Below, piece by piece: positions 27,026 through 39,535 of a stretch of 64,000 nt of DNA. The stretch is from contig OY783191.1 in NCBI GenBank assembly GCA_963678675.1, positions 10,734,995-10,798,994 on the forward strand, in the 5' to 3' direction. The first letter of the stretch is position 1. Each line of letters begins with the position of its first letter. Below the pieces are notes generated by a model. The model did not search any database. It was not told the DNA's origin and saw only the letters and a list, made by a program, of their open reading frames with translations. A program made the position numbers and the translations under genes. The DNA is from Xiphydria camelus. Lineage: Eukaryota > Arthropoda > Insecta > Hymenoptera > Xiphydriidae.

Positions 27026-28167
27026 TCTATAATTATTGTAATTAGTATTTTTTGGAAATAAAATATTTCGACATATTCAATCAAGCATATCTTTAGTTCG
27101 GTTATCGATAAAAATAAAACTTATTAGAACTTATGTATCAAAAAAGAGTCTATATATATATAATTATAAATATATAGAAATATAATAATATATTCTTCAG
27201 TATTCTTAAAGCTAGTTACGCTAAAAGTTTGAATACAGCCGAGGCGGTAATATTTGGTGCAGCAGGTTTACATAATTCGAAAAGTCAAGTGGAGTTGGAA
27301 GAAATCATAAATCCACCGTCGCCGAAGCGCTCAAACGTTCAGCGTCGTCGCTCGTTCTCGCGTGTACGAGTAATCCGACGGGTTACGAATTTCACTTAAG
27401 TTGAACAAGACAGGTTGCTTGCACGAGCTATTCGTCAAGGGCTTTAATTGACGCCTCTATCTTTATTTTCATTTTCGTCGCTTTCATCTTCATACAGGGG
27501 TATCGTTAAATCTCCTCGTTTCTCCACCGGGCATGCAGATCCCCACTTTATCCTTTCTAGCTCTCGTTCTACGTAATATACGTCCGCCTCGCTCTCTTTC
27601 GATATCGCAGTAAGTCGAGATCGTGGCTCCAGTTATCGTAAACCATGATTCCACTTGGCACCAAGATTCGTGTTTATAAATATAGAAAGGAGTATGAAGA
27701 GAATGAGCACGGTCGAGTGTGGTCCCATCCGAGATCCAAGATAACGTGATGCAAGATTTTAGATAGGAAAATTCATTCGCGGGTCTCAGAAACGCCCTAT
27801 CAAGGCCACTTTTATTTCGCCCAATGGTCAGATTCGAGAGTGCATCGCAGAATGCGGTAACAAGGTCCAATCGAGGTATTCCAGGCTTTCTTTACAGGCG
27901 TACCCATATCTCATGAATCTTAATTCAACGTGATACATGTGTGGGATGATTATATACGTTAGTAAATTATACGAGGTGAAATTATAATCATCGCTGCGTG
28001 AGAAAAGGCATTTATTCGAATAAACTATGTGTTTTTAAGCTTTCCACGATTTTTGTCAATGCTCGTATTCTTAACAAATCCATTATTGGTCGGAATTCCA
28101 TCTTAAGATTATTCTTTCTCTTGAGATTTTATGATGAATATGGACCAGCACGGGGATCCTTATTTGT
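27026..28167. other. No recognised feature
   Basis: Only short, unsupported open frames are visible on both strands. Confidence 0.55.
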
Positions 28168-28648
28168 TAAGGTAGTTGTATCGCTATACACACCACTAGC
28201 ACTTCGAGCACTTTTGCACTATAGCACTTTGCACTTTGCACTTTGGTTGTATAGCATTTTTCGAGCAGTTTTTTAAAAATTTTGTCAGATTTTAGATTAT
28301 AAAAAAAACTGATAACTTTTCCTTATGAATGAAATCATTCTGACGTTTAGAAATAGAGATATTCGGTTTTTTTTTATTTCTCCATTGAAATCAATGAGAC
28401 AGGGCCGTATGGAGCCTCCGCAGTCGCGCGTCTACGTGCGTGCGCGCGGCGTAGTACGGCTGTCTCTCTCTCTCTCTCTCTCTCTCTCATTGATTTCAAT
28501 GGATAAATAAAAAAACCGAATATCTCTATTTCCAAACGTCAGGATGATTTCATTCATAAGGAAAAGTTATCAGTTTTTTTATAATCTAAAATCTGACAAA
28601 ATTTTTAAAAAATTGTTGGAAAAGTGCTATAGCGATACAACTACCTTA
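28168..28648. mobile_element. Foldback MITE with a (TC)n centre
   Basis: The outer ends TAAGGTAGTTGTATCGCTAT and ATAGCGATACAACTACCTTA mirror each other, as do TGTCAGATTTTAGATTATAA / TTATAATCTAAAATCTGACA and GAAATCAATGAGACAG / CTCATTGATTTC. The central loop holds about 14 TC repeats. The arms are nearly identical. Confidence 0.85.
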
Positions 28649-29543
28649 TACATTTGGAGCATGCACACCTAGCGTCAATGATTCCGATCTGCTCCGATTC
28701 TGAGCGTGGACTCTGTCGAATGCGGGAATCAATAGCTGTTCGACCAAGCCTCCTTGCTTCTTCTCGTTAGAGTTGACGGTTGACTATTCAGCTCGGCAAG
28801 GAGCGAGCCAACTCGTTATTGGTTCGCGCATTCGATAGAGTGCATGCCCAGCCTCGAAGCAGATCCACGAACACCCGATATATAATCCAGCGGTGCACAA
28901 GCGTCGTTGGAACATGGACACGCGATGCGGTGGGAAGCACGCACCGAGCGATTTAGGAATAAAATATGAGAAGCCGGTAATCTCTGTGGTAATATACCGG
29001 CGCTGCTCGGTGCATCGCCTTATGATAAAGGATCAGCAAGTTAACTGACAGATAATTTCATGCCAATTTGTCGGCGCCTTCCCCCTCACACTTTCTCTGT
29101 TAGCTTTGACGCGCTGCTTCTTTCGCATCGCGTTGCTGCTTTTATACCTCCTAATCTGTACGACATCGCTACGTCCAGAATCTCTTCCGCGAGTGGAACG
29201 TTTCTCGAATCTCCTATCATCGTCCGCCGAACGTGTTGGCCGAAGCGAGTCGACGCTTATCCGATCTTCGCGATACGGCTTTAATGCACGATCCACGGGG
29301 ATTTATTTCCGAAGCTGTCTATCTAATTGCAAGTTTAGCCTATAAGCCGATGAGCATATGGGGCACATCGGTAATGTGACGATCCGGTTTATACTACGAA
29401 TATTATTATTATTATTGTCATCTGTAATGTCGAGGAAGTATAGCAATTCAATATTTCAAAAGTATTAGTCTTCTAAAAAATTCTCGAACTTATAGAGAAG
29501 TAATTTTGCGTGATATTAATGTAAATACCTCTTTATGTTTTAA
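28649..29543. other. No recognised feature
   Basis: Moderate GC content with short frames on both strands (for example 29033-29296). None has a recognisable motif. Confidence 0.5.
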
Positions 29544-29619
29544 AATATATCGAGGGCTTCATAACAAAGGACTTCCGTGGTGGATACACCTCTTTGTTAT
29601 GAAGTCCTCGATATTATAT
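29544..29619. ncRNA. pre-miRNA-sized hairpin
   Basis: ATCGAGGGCTTCATAACAAA pairs with TTTGTTATGAAGTCCTCGAT, leaving a loop of about 20 nt. The total is about 76 nt with one G-U pair in the core stem. It could be a microRNA precursor, a siRNA-producing hairpin or a tiny MITE. The sequence alone does not decide. Confidence 0.35.
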
Positions 29620-29986
29620 AGGGTGGACCGCTCCAGCAATTAATACTGGTTATAACTAAATTCATTAATACTTGTCCTGTCGACCAATGACGAATCGGCG
29701 GGATAATAATTGCCCTAAGTTCGAACTACACCATCAAAAATTTCTTACTGAGCAATCACATCTGCTAGACTAGTGTGTCTTTAATAAAATTGAATGTCTC
29801 CTGAAAGTTAAAATATCGAAAATACGTCATATCTCTCACACGTTTCGAAATAACTGCGCGGATAGCTACATATGACGCTGGCAGAAATTTTCTTGGACTT
29901 GGCGGAATAATTTAAAGACCGCTAGCGCGACTGAATTTACTCTAAGTAGAAAAATAACACTGGTCAACACAGTTTTCTCAGTCATG
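29620..29986. other. No recognised feature
   Basis: Nothing recognisable in this short intergenic stretch. Confidence 0.5.
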
Positions 29987-32503
29987 CAGGGTGTTTCACC
30001 TAAATTGACCACCTCAAATATCACGGCAGTCTTTGATGATATGAAAAAGTATTGAGAGGAAAAATTGTTCGATACAAAGGGGTAAATACTGTTATTATTT
30101 TCTAATTAGTTTTTTTCAAGATATGAAGGGCATCGATATTATTTTAAATGGGTCGACATATTTTCATTACCACAGTCTTATAGCTTATAAGAGGACAAAT
30201 TCAGCAACTGTTAATACGATGACCTTCATTTGACTTTGAACGAGAAGAATCACGAAATGCGTGCCATGAATTCCAATACTTGTTCGAAGACGATAAATGA
30301 ATGAAATTCAATGTCATTGGGATTGTATGAAATGTTATTGTTTGTGATCCTTATAAACAAACCTACGAGGTATCTTGTTCCGTCAGGAAGGAAAAAGTAA
30401 GGATCAGTCCGGTTTGGAAACCCGAGAGAGTCGAATACTCTTTGAGCGCACGTGGTCACAGAAAATCTTAAGAGAACTAAACTTAGAAATACGAGTGGTT
30501 TACACTATTCGATGCGCACAGAAGTTAATGACGCTCATTTTGAACACCTTTTAAAATAAATGTTCTGCAATAAAGCACAAATCATTCATTTATCGTCTTC
30601 GAACAAGTATTGGAATTCATGGCACGCATTTCGTGATTCTTCTCGTTCAAGGTCAAGTGAAGGTCATCATATTAAGGGGAGGTTCTCTTAGATTCGGTCG
30701 AAACTAAAGCAAAGTTTGAGAATTTTTTGTGGAATAATGAAAAGGCATACGAACTTCCGGTTTCGATGGTTCCATTTGTTCATTATTCTAAAATGCTCGG
30801 AAATTTTTATTACGAGAAAATTCAATATGGCGGCTCCAAAATGGCGCCGCCATATTGAATTGCCTTTTCATCATAACTTCAAGCACAGGTCTTGATCTAT
30901 TGATCCGATTCACTTCATTCAAAGTTTGTCCAAAAGGATATACTTTTTTGTATGTATTATACCTAGAATGAGCATGAAAAATTGTTGATTCATAATTTTT
31001 TAGCGAGGTCCACGTAAAAAAAAGGGTGTGAAAATTTCACTTTTTTTGAAATGCCCATAATTTGGTTTATTTTTTGTCCACATTCATTCTAATTAGGTAT
31101 AAGCCATACACGGAAAGAAAAAATCAGGAAAAATTACTGTGCTTGACACTGTAATCGTGGAGCAAGCGGCACTTTCTGGGATTTTTCTTGATGAATGAAA
31201 GAAAAATTAACAGTTACACTGGAATAATTACTGTACACGCTAGAATTTTTACTGCATTGCAGAACAAAAATTCTTGAACAGCACAGTAAAATTTCCATGA
31301 CTTAGAAATTTTCTCGTGCTGCGAAATACTTTTTTTTTTTATTTTTTGTTAAATATTATAAGAAAATCAAGAAATTTTCGGGTGCTAGCATCGAAATTTT
31401 TCCGGTGCTGTCGCCGACGATTGCCGATCGTTGTCGATTGTTGCCGAGTGTCCCGTAGACGGACACTTCGACATTCCCGTGGCTACCTGACGGAAAAGAG
31501 AGTAGGTATCTAACTTTGATACCTACCCTTTGCCGAGGGTACGTCTGAGGCAGGAAGGCGTACGAGAGGCAGTTCGCTTCCAGACTTTTAGCGAGATAGT
31601 CGCTAACGGCGCGCTACCCCAAGGCAGCTCCGCTAGTCTTTTCATTTCCCTGTATTTTCAACAACCTACATCCTTAACGATTTGCGAAATGTAGTCTAAC
31701 CGCGGCTTACCTATACCTCTCTTTTTTCCTGTTTCTACTTCTAACATGTCTCTTAGCAGCCTCTCCTTGTTAGTAAGAACAACGCATGCGCATTAGTCTT
31801 TCTTCTTCACAAAAATTTTATCGTGCTAGTACCAGAATTTTTCAGTTGCTCATCACTAATAAATACGCATGCGCACCAGACTTTTTCTTGGTCTGGACGT
31901 TTGTACCACCATTCAGGGACAGCAGAGTAATTTCTCTTGAACTTTCCCTAGAAAATTTCTTTATTTTTACTTTCCGTGTAGAGAATTTCATAAATTTTGA
32001 TGACTTTAAGTTAAGACTGATTTCAGTTCACTACAAGACGCTGCAGACCTGAAGTTTCCGGACGATGTCTCGCGTGCAGAGGCATACGAGAGCCGCCATT
32101 TTGGAGCCGCCATATTGAATTTCCTCGTAATAAAAATTTCCGAGCATTTTAGAATAATGAACAAATAAAACCATCAAAACCGGAGGTTCATATGCCTTTT
32201 CATTATCCCATAAAAAATTCTCAAACTTTGCTGTAGTTTCGTCCGAATCTGAGAGAACCTCTCCTTAACAGTTGCTGAATTTATCTTCTTATAAGCTACA
32301 AGACTGTGTTAATGAAAATATGTCGACCCATTTAAAATAATATCGACGTCCTTGATATCTTGAAAAAAACTAATTAGAAAATAATTCTTTTCTAATAACA
32401 GTATTTGCCCCTTTGTATAGAACAATTTTTCTTCTCAATACTTTTTCATGTCATTAAAGACGGCCGTGATATTTGAGGTGGTCAAGTTAGGTGAAACACC
32501 CTG
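29987..32503. mobile_element. 2.5-kb composite foldback element
   Basis: The termini CAGGGTGTTTCACCTAAATT and AAGTTAGGTGAAACACCCTG are inverted. The arms stay alignable inward for about 500 bp: CATATTTTCATTACCACAGT against the right-arm mirror near 32300, and CAATATGGCGGCTCCAAAAT against TTGGAGCCGCCATATTGAA. The left arm has its own nested palindrome (about 30240-30300 mirrored at 30580-30655). No transposase is visible. Target duplication not clear. Confidence 0.75.
31107..31980. mobile_element. MITE nested in the 2.5-kb foldback
   Basis: Inverted termini TACACGGAAAGAAAAAATC and ATTTTTACTTTCCGTGTA. The interior is non-coding, with repeated ATTACTGTGC / GCACAGTAA motifs near the left end. 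Confidence 0.65.
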
Positions 32504-32950
32504 TATATCGCTGCTGCGCGGGTAAAAGGGGTCAAGTCAAATTTTGGTGAAAATGTGTTCGTCGTTTTAGTAAATAATTTTGAAGTTATTGTCTCTCCAC
32601 ACAACGATAACCCTATTTTTTTATGTTTCAGTTTATTACGGTTTTCGTTCAAAATTATAAAATTTCAGTTTTTTACGTAAAAAAGGTACTCTTAGTTCAT
32701 CTCCATAGAATGAACCGTTTTCGAGAAAATTAATTCTGAAAATAGGGTTATTTTAGCCATTAACCTTCCCGGTATGTGACGCCCCTGACAAAAATTTTTA
32801 AATTCTGAATTCAGAATCGAGTTCAGCGCCAAAAGTTTAAACCGTGCATGTATTTCAAAATTTTATTGTTAATGGTTTCGGAAATATTGAGGAAAAACCG
32901 TCTTCAGGGTGCCCCATTCGCGCGTAGAGGCTTAGCTTCTTTATAAAGCA
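32504..32950. other. No recognised feature
   Basis: AT-rich spacer between the foldback and the Helitron. Confidence 0.5.
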
Positions 32951-34015
32951 CTAGCAGCCCGTCCCGGCTTCGTACGGGTAGATTGTGGATTGATTCTGGC
33001 CGTCATTTGACGAATTTTTAGCAGATATCTATAGATGGAGAGCCATGCTATGCTAAAAAAATACATGTATTTAATTTAAGTTGGAAAGTATATTTCTTTT
33101 ATTAATTTATCTTAAGGCCAGCGGATAGACAATGTTTTTTATTTTTTTATTTGGAGTAAAAACGTGTAAATGTTTGGGTGTGCCAACTCTGGAGCAAGTC
33201 ACATACAATTGGCCGTGTGAAAAACATGAATTTTCCAAATTTATGCCAGCAATAGTCAACGATTGACCTTGTGCTTTATTGATGATAATAGCAAAAGCAA
33301 GACGCAAAGGGAACTGGAGCCGCTTGAATTCGAATGTTAAATCGTTGGAAATCGTAGGGATGCGTGAATGAGTACGCCTTCGCCTTTGAATTTGCCAGTG
33401 ATGATTGTTGCCTCGATTAAATTTGGTTGGCACTAAGGGGTTTTTCGTGTAACTGATTTGGAATATTATATTAGGTGTAAGAAATTCGAAATGAAGATCA
33501 TGGTCAAGGTCAAATCCAATATCACCATTGCATAGCCACGGGAAAATCCTAAACCCTACTATCAAAAAGAATTTTCATAGGGCCCATAGCTTTCATGGTA
33601 CGAAGCCGAACTGTAGTTGACCTCCGCTGACCATAAAGGTTATATTTAAAAAATTGTTAAGGACATATTTGAACGTGAAATTTCCCGCTCTTTTCATTTC
33701 CGGTATCAAAAATAGGGGTTCCCATTTAAAAAATCAATTTGATCTTGATATGATCTTGAAGGTGATGGTCAAGGTCAAATCCAATATAACCATTTGGTAG
33801 CCAGTGAAAAATTCTAAAAGTTTTGTATTAAACATTTTTCTCTAAAATGATTTCCCGCTGAAATAATCAGCCATACCGGGACTTTTTGAACACCCTGTAT
33901 AATATTTACTAACTCAGAAACCTTCGCGGGCATGCGTCCAACTATTCCCCAAGGTTTCATCGCAATCGGATGAACGGTTTAGGAAGGCATAAGAGACATA
34001 CAGACAAACAGACCT
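32951..34015 (-). mobile_element. Helitron remnant, minus strand
   Basis: The 3' end (minus strand) reads ...CGGGACGGGCTGCTAG followed by T, with the preceding CCCGTACGAAGCCGGGACGGG hairpin. The 5' part near 34000 carries the family's GTCTGTATGTCTCTTATGCC leader. The same family occurs at 56129-58668 in the opposite orientation. Only the end of the helicase gene remains. Confidence 0.75.
33107..33565 (-). pseudogene. C-terminal end of the Helitron Pif1-type helicase
   Basis: The frame contains NRGNNHHWQIQRRRRTHSRI, FPLRLAFAIIINKAQGQSL (helicase motif V region) and FSHGQLYVTCSRVG (motif VI), as in Helitron RepHel C-termini. The Rep and main helicase domains are missing. It ends near the element's 3' terminus, as in full Helitrons. 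Confidence 0.8.
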
Positions 34016-34126
34016 TGAAGGTCATGGTCAAAGTCAAATCCAATATGAACATTGGGTAGCCATGGAAAAATCCTAAGTTTTGTATTAAACATTTTTCTCT
34101 AAAATGATTTCCCTTTTTTTTCTAAA

Positions 34127-34486
34127 ATGAGGAAGATAGAGAGGGGTCTCCTCCTCCGCCCTCAAGCCCCGGTGAGCCCAGAGCCTCCATGCAGAAGTTC
34201 CTTAAGGTGTGTATCGACTTTGCGAGGCTGGCTCGCGAAGCCGCCTCACGAAGCGTGCCTCGTAAAGTCGATACACACCTTTAGCCCTCCCAGGTGTTTC
34301 AACCAGAGGGGGGGGGGGCTTCTCTCTGTCCTCAATTACTGGGGAAGGGGGTCCTCCATGCAGAAGCCCCCCCTCCCCGCCCCGAGTACAGTCGGTCTTA
34401 GCTCGATCCCGGGATTCGAACCCTAGACCTATCGCCCAAGCAGTCTTCGAGAGGCCAGCACTTTGACCACTCGACCACTGCCGGCG
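34127..34486 (-). repeat. SINE-like unit with a tRNA-like head
   Basis: On the minus strand, from 34485, TGGTCGAGTGG matches a Pol III A box and GGGTTCGAATCCC (34411-34423) matches the B box, so the head is tRNA-related (Leu/Ser-like). The body continues through GC-rich DNA with a poly-C/G tract and a perfect-looking hairpin. It is not a functional tRNA gene, as no full cloverleaf is evident. Confidence 0.55.
34204..34281. repeat. 78-bp hairpin in the SINE-like body
   Basis: AAGGTGTGTATCGACTTT and AAAGTCGATACACACCTT are exact inverted copies. GCGAGGC/GCCTCGT extend the stem. The loop is about 28 bp. Confidence 0.85.
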
Positions 34487-34664
34487 ACATGAATTAACAT
34501 AGGAGATAGAATCCTCGACTACGGTAATTTAGTAATTAATTTATTTAATGTAATTTAGTGACTCTATTTTATCGTTCTTGATTAGTGATTCTATTATATC
34601 GAATGAATTGCGGTACATATATGTAGGTATACAGGGTCTTCAAAAAGTCTCGGTACGGCTGATT

Positions 34665-35553
34665 ACACAGGCACACACAAAAAAAAGGTCTTGTTCCCAG
34701 AACCAGACCAGCATATCTTTATGTTTTTGGGGTCGCTGAATCCGAATCCGGTGTCCGTTTGTCTCCATTACGTCACATTTTTTTTTAATCTCAAAAAACC
34801 ATCAATGGATCATGATTTTCAAAAAGTTAATGCAGTTAAACCAAATTCACTATAAGGGGTTTTTTGGGTCGCTGATCACGAATCTGAAATCGGATTTCAA
34901 AAATTCAAGATGGCGGATCCAATATGGCGGACGAGATTTTTGAAAATCGACGGATTCATGCCGAATTTGGTATAAGGAGGTTTTTTGGGTCGCTGATCAT
35001 GAATCTGAAGTCAGATTTTTAAAATTCAAGATGGCGGATCCAATATGGAGGACAAGATTTTCGAAAATTTTGAATTTTTGTAAATATAACTTCATATTCG
35101 TCATTAGCGATCGAAAAAAAAACCTATACCAAATTTGGCATGAATCCGTCGATTTTCGAAAATCTCGTCCTCCATATTGGATCCGCCATCTTGAATTTTT
35201 TAAATCTGACTTCAGATTCATGATCAGCGACCCAAAAAACCCCCTTATACCAAATTCGGCATGAATCCGTCGATTTTCAAAAATCTCGTCCGCCATATTG
35301 GATCCGCCATTTTGCATTTTTGTAATCCTATTTCAGATTCGTGATCAGCGACCCAAAAAAACCCCTATAGCGAATTTGGTTTAAGTCTATTAACTTTTTG
35401 AAAATCATGATCTATTGATGGTTTTTTGAGATTAAAAAAAATGTGACGTGATGGAGACAAACGGACACCGGATTCGGATTCAGCGACCCCAAAAACATAA
35501 AGATATACTGGTCTGTTTCTGGGAACAAGGCCTTTTTTTTTGTGTGCCTGTGT
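34665..35553. mobile_element. Foldback MITE with repeated inner units
   Basis: Termini ACACAGGCACACACAAAAAA and TTTTTTGTGTGCCTGTGT. The whole is close to one palindrome, and inside it the unit GGGTCGCTGATCA...CAAGATGGCGGATCCAATAT is repeated, so the arm is itself a tandem of about 110-bp units. Confidence 0.85.
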
Positions 35554-36845
35554 TAGCTCAGCGGCATGTGCCAGAAAAGTCTCATTGTAATCTTACTTTT
35601 ATAATGTTTGAAAAGATTTCAGAAACATTAATTTAAGTTGACATCATTTAATATATAACTACTAATTAATATATAATACATAATTAATATTATTATTTAA
35701 TATATAAGTACAGTATTATGGAAGATAATAATAATATTTTATAACTCTGAAGATCCACAATTGAATAATTTTATAGCAACAGTTGATATAAAATTGTTGT
35801 AATATTGTTGCAAAGCTTGCATGTAATATTGTAGTGATGATGCTGTCAACGGTTTTCATTTCCTTGTGCTAGCAATATTAAAGCAGATGAGGATATCCCT
35901 TGTTGCCAATGTCATAGCAACAATTTTTAGTAATTCAATAGCAAGTTGCTGGCAAAATGTTATCTGGGATATTATTGGAGGCTTTTCACTTATTTCATAA
36001 TGTTAATAAAAAGGAGTTTCCTAATATCCCCATTATATATACGAGTATATCGTATCTTCGATTCTAAAATTTGTTCTAACTGTTGCTGAAAAGTAATTTC
36101 TAAATATTTTCATTGAAAACACACACAATTTGTAGAGGAAATAAGGTTCTACCATAATAATATTAAGACTTTTCCATCTTTTGTGTTAGTAATATCTGGT
36201 ACTGTAGTTTGAAAAACATTGTCATTAGGGAGGCATTCACGTTCCATGTAAATGCTACGTAACGGGAACACAAAAACCGTTTCTCAAAAAGCCGAACGAA
36301 AATCTTTTTTTGTGTGGACGCACCATGTGCTCGGTATCGGAATGATTTTGTCACAGGCGGATCTACGTGATCTATGAGTGTTCGTTGCGACTAACATTAA
36401 CGTGATCTATGGAGGACTACGGTACCTAGCACCGCGGCGTGTGTAAATGCAACGAGAGGGCGACACGCGTTGAATACATTATCGCAGCGATGACCTACGT
36501 GCGTGTCGACGGTGAAGTACGAGATGTAACGTCACAATGGACGCATTCATCACGCTCTGGTCCTTGAAGCCACGTTACAATTATTTCGCTCACCCAAATG
36601 ACTTCTCGTACCGTATTATGCACATGTCTAGTACGTCAATTAAATCGCGGTGTCTTTCTAAAGGTAATAGCCCTCACAGCACAGTACCTTTCAGAAAGGT
36701 TTCAGAGATATGACAAGCTCACACATTTCAATAACATGTAACTAACACATGTCAGAAATGCTTCCATTGTAATCTTACATTTGTAATGTTTCTGAAACGT
36801 AATTATACATTACAGTATTCCATAGAGATTATAAAATATAATATG
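35554..36845. other. No recognised feature
   Basis: AT-rich, no gene seen. Confidence 0.55.
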
Positions 36846-36847
36846 TA

Positions 36848-37754
36848 GGGGAATGTTGTCAGGGTTGGCCATAGTTTTGACTTTTGCCCATAATTTCTAT
36901 GTAAAAAAGAATTCTTATAATTACTGCGCATTCTTAGAAAGGTCCGGAAAAAAGAAAACTTTTTCGAGGGATTACGAATTGATTGGATGAAAAATTAAAA
37001 AGTAATGGGTATATTTAAAAATTAGAAATACTGTAAAGGTTGGCTAGCCGTTGAAAATCGACGAAATATAGGTGCTAAATTATTCTGAATCGCAGTTTTG
37101 ACAAATGAAGTAGCTGGTTGTCATTTTCGCGCACTTCAAATGCACTTCTCTTTTGCATTCAATGCATGCAACGGAATTGTTACTATTCAAGCGATGAGGC
37201 ATCGCTTCCAAACAGATGAGGCAAAAGTCCTCGTCTTCATCCGAAGAGGGCTTTTTCTGCACTTTTTTGGGCGGACGACTGCGTTTTTAACGTTTCGTAG
37301 CATCAAAAAATGACGAAGTGTTGTTATTACCCTGAAAAGAAAAAAATCACGGTGGCCAACCCAGACTACAAAAATGGTCCAACCTTGATGACAAACACCA
37401 GGACCACATCGCATCACACCACAACCAAACGAGTTATCAAATTGAATTATCCTCTTGGTGTATTCCTAAAGGTTAACCACATGACACACTTATATGCTTA
37501 CTTTGACGATTACATGTTTTAGCTTCAAGTTCTGGTACTGTATTCACTGATACTGGAAAACTTTTTTCGTCTTTCCCAAGCCACTAAGTGCACAACACAT
37601 TTTAATTTCACGCTTCAAACTCCGTGTTGCCACGAAAAGTTTGCGTTATCAATAGAAGTTTTACCACGCTTGCAGATAGTTGAAACTAGTTTTATAAGCT
37701 GAAATATCGCAAATGGCCGACCTAGACGACAGGCCGACCCTGACGACATTACCC
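36848..37754. mobile_element. Non-autonomous pogo-like element
   Basis: TIRs GGGGAATGTTGTCAGGGTTG and, inverted, CCGACCCTGACGACATTACCC, flanked by TA (36846-36847 and 37755-37756). It retains only the end of a transposase gene and some subterminal copies of the TIR motif (GTCTGGGTTGGCC-like). Confidence 0.7.
37080..37262 (-). pseudogene. C-terminal PHD/RING-like tail of a pogo-type transposase
   Basis: The frame ends DEDEDFCLICLE...VACIECKREVHLKCA...YFICQNCDSE-stop. The C-x2-C...C-x2-C...H-x2-C...C-x2-C pattern is a PHD-like zinc finger, commonly seen at the C-terminus of insect DDE_1 (Tigger/pogo) transposases. The catalytic domain is missing from this copy. Confidence 0.7.
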
Positions 37755-37956
37755 TATTATTCAAAATACCTAATTTAAAAAATGGAAATGTTGATAAGTA
37801 TTTAATAAAATAATTATTGTTAACGGTTTCGAATTTGGTCTTGCGTCCCACATTACAATGCGGCCATACTACTATACGTATACCCCCTACACCTTTTATA
37901 TGCATATAATTTATGCGATTTAAAGTTTGTTCTCGTCACTACGTCTAGCCAAGGTA

Positions 37957-38735
37957 CGAGGGTAAATCAAATATGAACCGGAATTTTATGAAATAAATTT
38001 ATTGACACTTTAGAAGTATACAAACAAATAGGTTTATTTTTCTACAAAATCCCTTGACTTACAATAATTAGAAACACATTTTTCCCAGCGGGTAGATAGT
38101 TTTTTGATCCCGCTCTCGTAGAATGAAGATGGTTATGACAACAGCCAATTGTGCACGAAAGCTTCGACAGCAACATCGTCGTGAAATCTCTCGCATTCAG
38201 GTGCTTCTTTCAATGGTCCAAACAAATGATAATCGCAGGGCGATAAGTCCGGACTGTAGGGAGGATGTTCTAGTGCAGTCCAGAATAATTGTTTAAGTTT
38301 TTGTTCAGTTAGGGTAGCTGCATACGGCCGAGCGTTGTCCTTGCGGATTGGGAATCCGCGTCTTTTCTGACGATGTGCAAGTTTTGCTTTGTCCAAAAGT
38401 TGGCAGAAGCAATTTCTGCAACAGTTCTTCGACATTCCTCCTCAATAATGTGGGAAACAACACAGATAATCTCCTCAGTCCGGCTGGTACGCAAGCGCCG
38501 TCGTTGAACTGCATTTTGAATTGCTTCTCGTTCCCTTAAAAATTCTTTGTGCCATGCGTAAACTTGCATTTTCTTCAAGGTTTTGTCCCCGAACTGTGCC
38601 GTCAGTCGCCGCAAAATATCGGACGGTTTTACACCCTTTGCTATCAGAAATTTAATGATAATCCGTTGCGCAACGGAAGAGGGTACCTTTCGTTCTGACA
38701 TCGTGAGTGTGACTAATATGACTATTGTGAAGGAT
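37957..38735 (-). pseudogene. Internally deleted mariner transposase (GETHR-like family)
   Basis: From ATG 38701 (minus) the frame gives the mariner N-terminus (AKGVKSPSDIL-type, QVYAWHKEF, RRLRTSRTEE). From about 38435 a shifted frame gives the C-terminal part (KDNARPYAA, HPPYSPDLSPCDYHLFG). The segment between, holding most of the catalytic domain, is deleted. A TIR-like ACGAGGGTAAATCAAATATG lies at about 37957. The other end is not clear, so the copy may be truncated. Confidence 0.8.
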
Positions 38736-38739
38736 GCCC

Positions 38740-39060
38740 CTGGGATTCAAGAAATCCTCGATAGACTTCCTGGCCTGGAGCCGGACCTTACGCACTTGGG
38801 ATACCGACGTTCGTGGATCCACGAGAAAGGGAACCGACTTCTCCGGAAATCCACCAGAGATGGCCCGATGCTAGGCAGCCAATTCTTGGCCTGTGAAGGT
38901 TGTCTATAGATTGGCCAAGTATAGGCGCTATTCTAATGACTGGCTTTCTTATATGGATCGTTCTATACCAGTAATCCCGTAGAAGAAGCCTGAAGTGCCC
39001 GATGGATGCGCCCCTCGAGGATCGAGAAGTTTCTAAAAGTTTAAAAAGATTCGTACGTTA
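38740..39060. other. No recognised feature
   Basis: Nothing recognised. Contains GATCCACGAG-type inverted bits near 38815. Confidence 0.45.
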
Positions 39061-39196
39061 CTAGGTGTATAACTTTGCTTCCGCCGTTTTCCTACAGATG
39101 GCTTTAGCAGTAAGTAGTGGTTGAAATTAATAGATCATAGACGTCATGCAATAAACTTGGGCAATTGCTGATACGTATATTTTACGTATGTATATA

Positions 39197-39350
39197 TATC
39201 GCACCTCCGGAAGTACAATGACGCAAGTGCAAATGAAATTTTTTAATTAAACGCCTCAATAGTCTTAAAAATGATTTTGAAGACTATTGAGGGGTTTAAT
39301 TAAAAAATTTCATTTGCACTTGCGTCATTGTTCTTCCGGAGGTGCGATAT
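39197..39350. mobile_element. Near-perfect 154-bp palindrome
   Basis: ATATCGCACCTCCGGAAGTA mirrors TTCTTCCGGAGGTGCGATAT, and pairing continues almost to the centre at about 39274 (CTCAATAGTCTT / AAGACTATTGAG). The stem of about 70 bp has few mismatches. It is probably a MITE. Confidence 0.85.
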
Positions 39351-39535
39351 GGAGAAGCGTATTTTTTAGAGGTAAGTACAATATACGTAGCTGATACGTA
39401 TACTTCATGGATATGAGGGAATATTAGGTGTACAACTTTGCTTCCGCCATTTTGTTTCCCGATATTCGAGGCATTATTGTAAAAAACTGATTATACTGGT
39501 TGAAACTGCTTGTTGAGTCGCTCCCAATAATCGTG

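Noticed and set aside
34405..34486. Functional tRNA gene
   Set aside because: A and B boxes match but I could not form a full cloverleaf with acceptor stem; the head continues into a SINE-like body.
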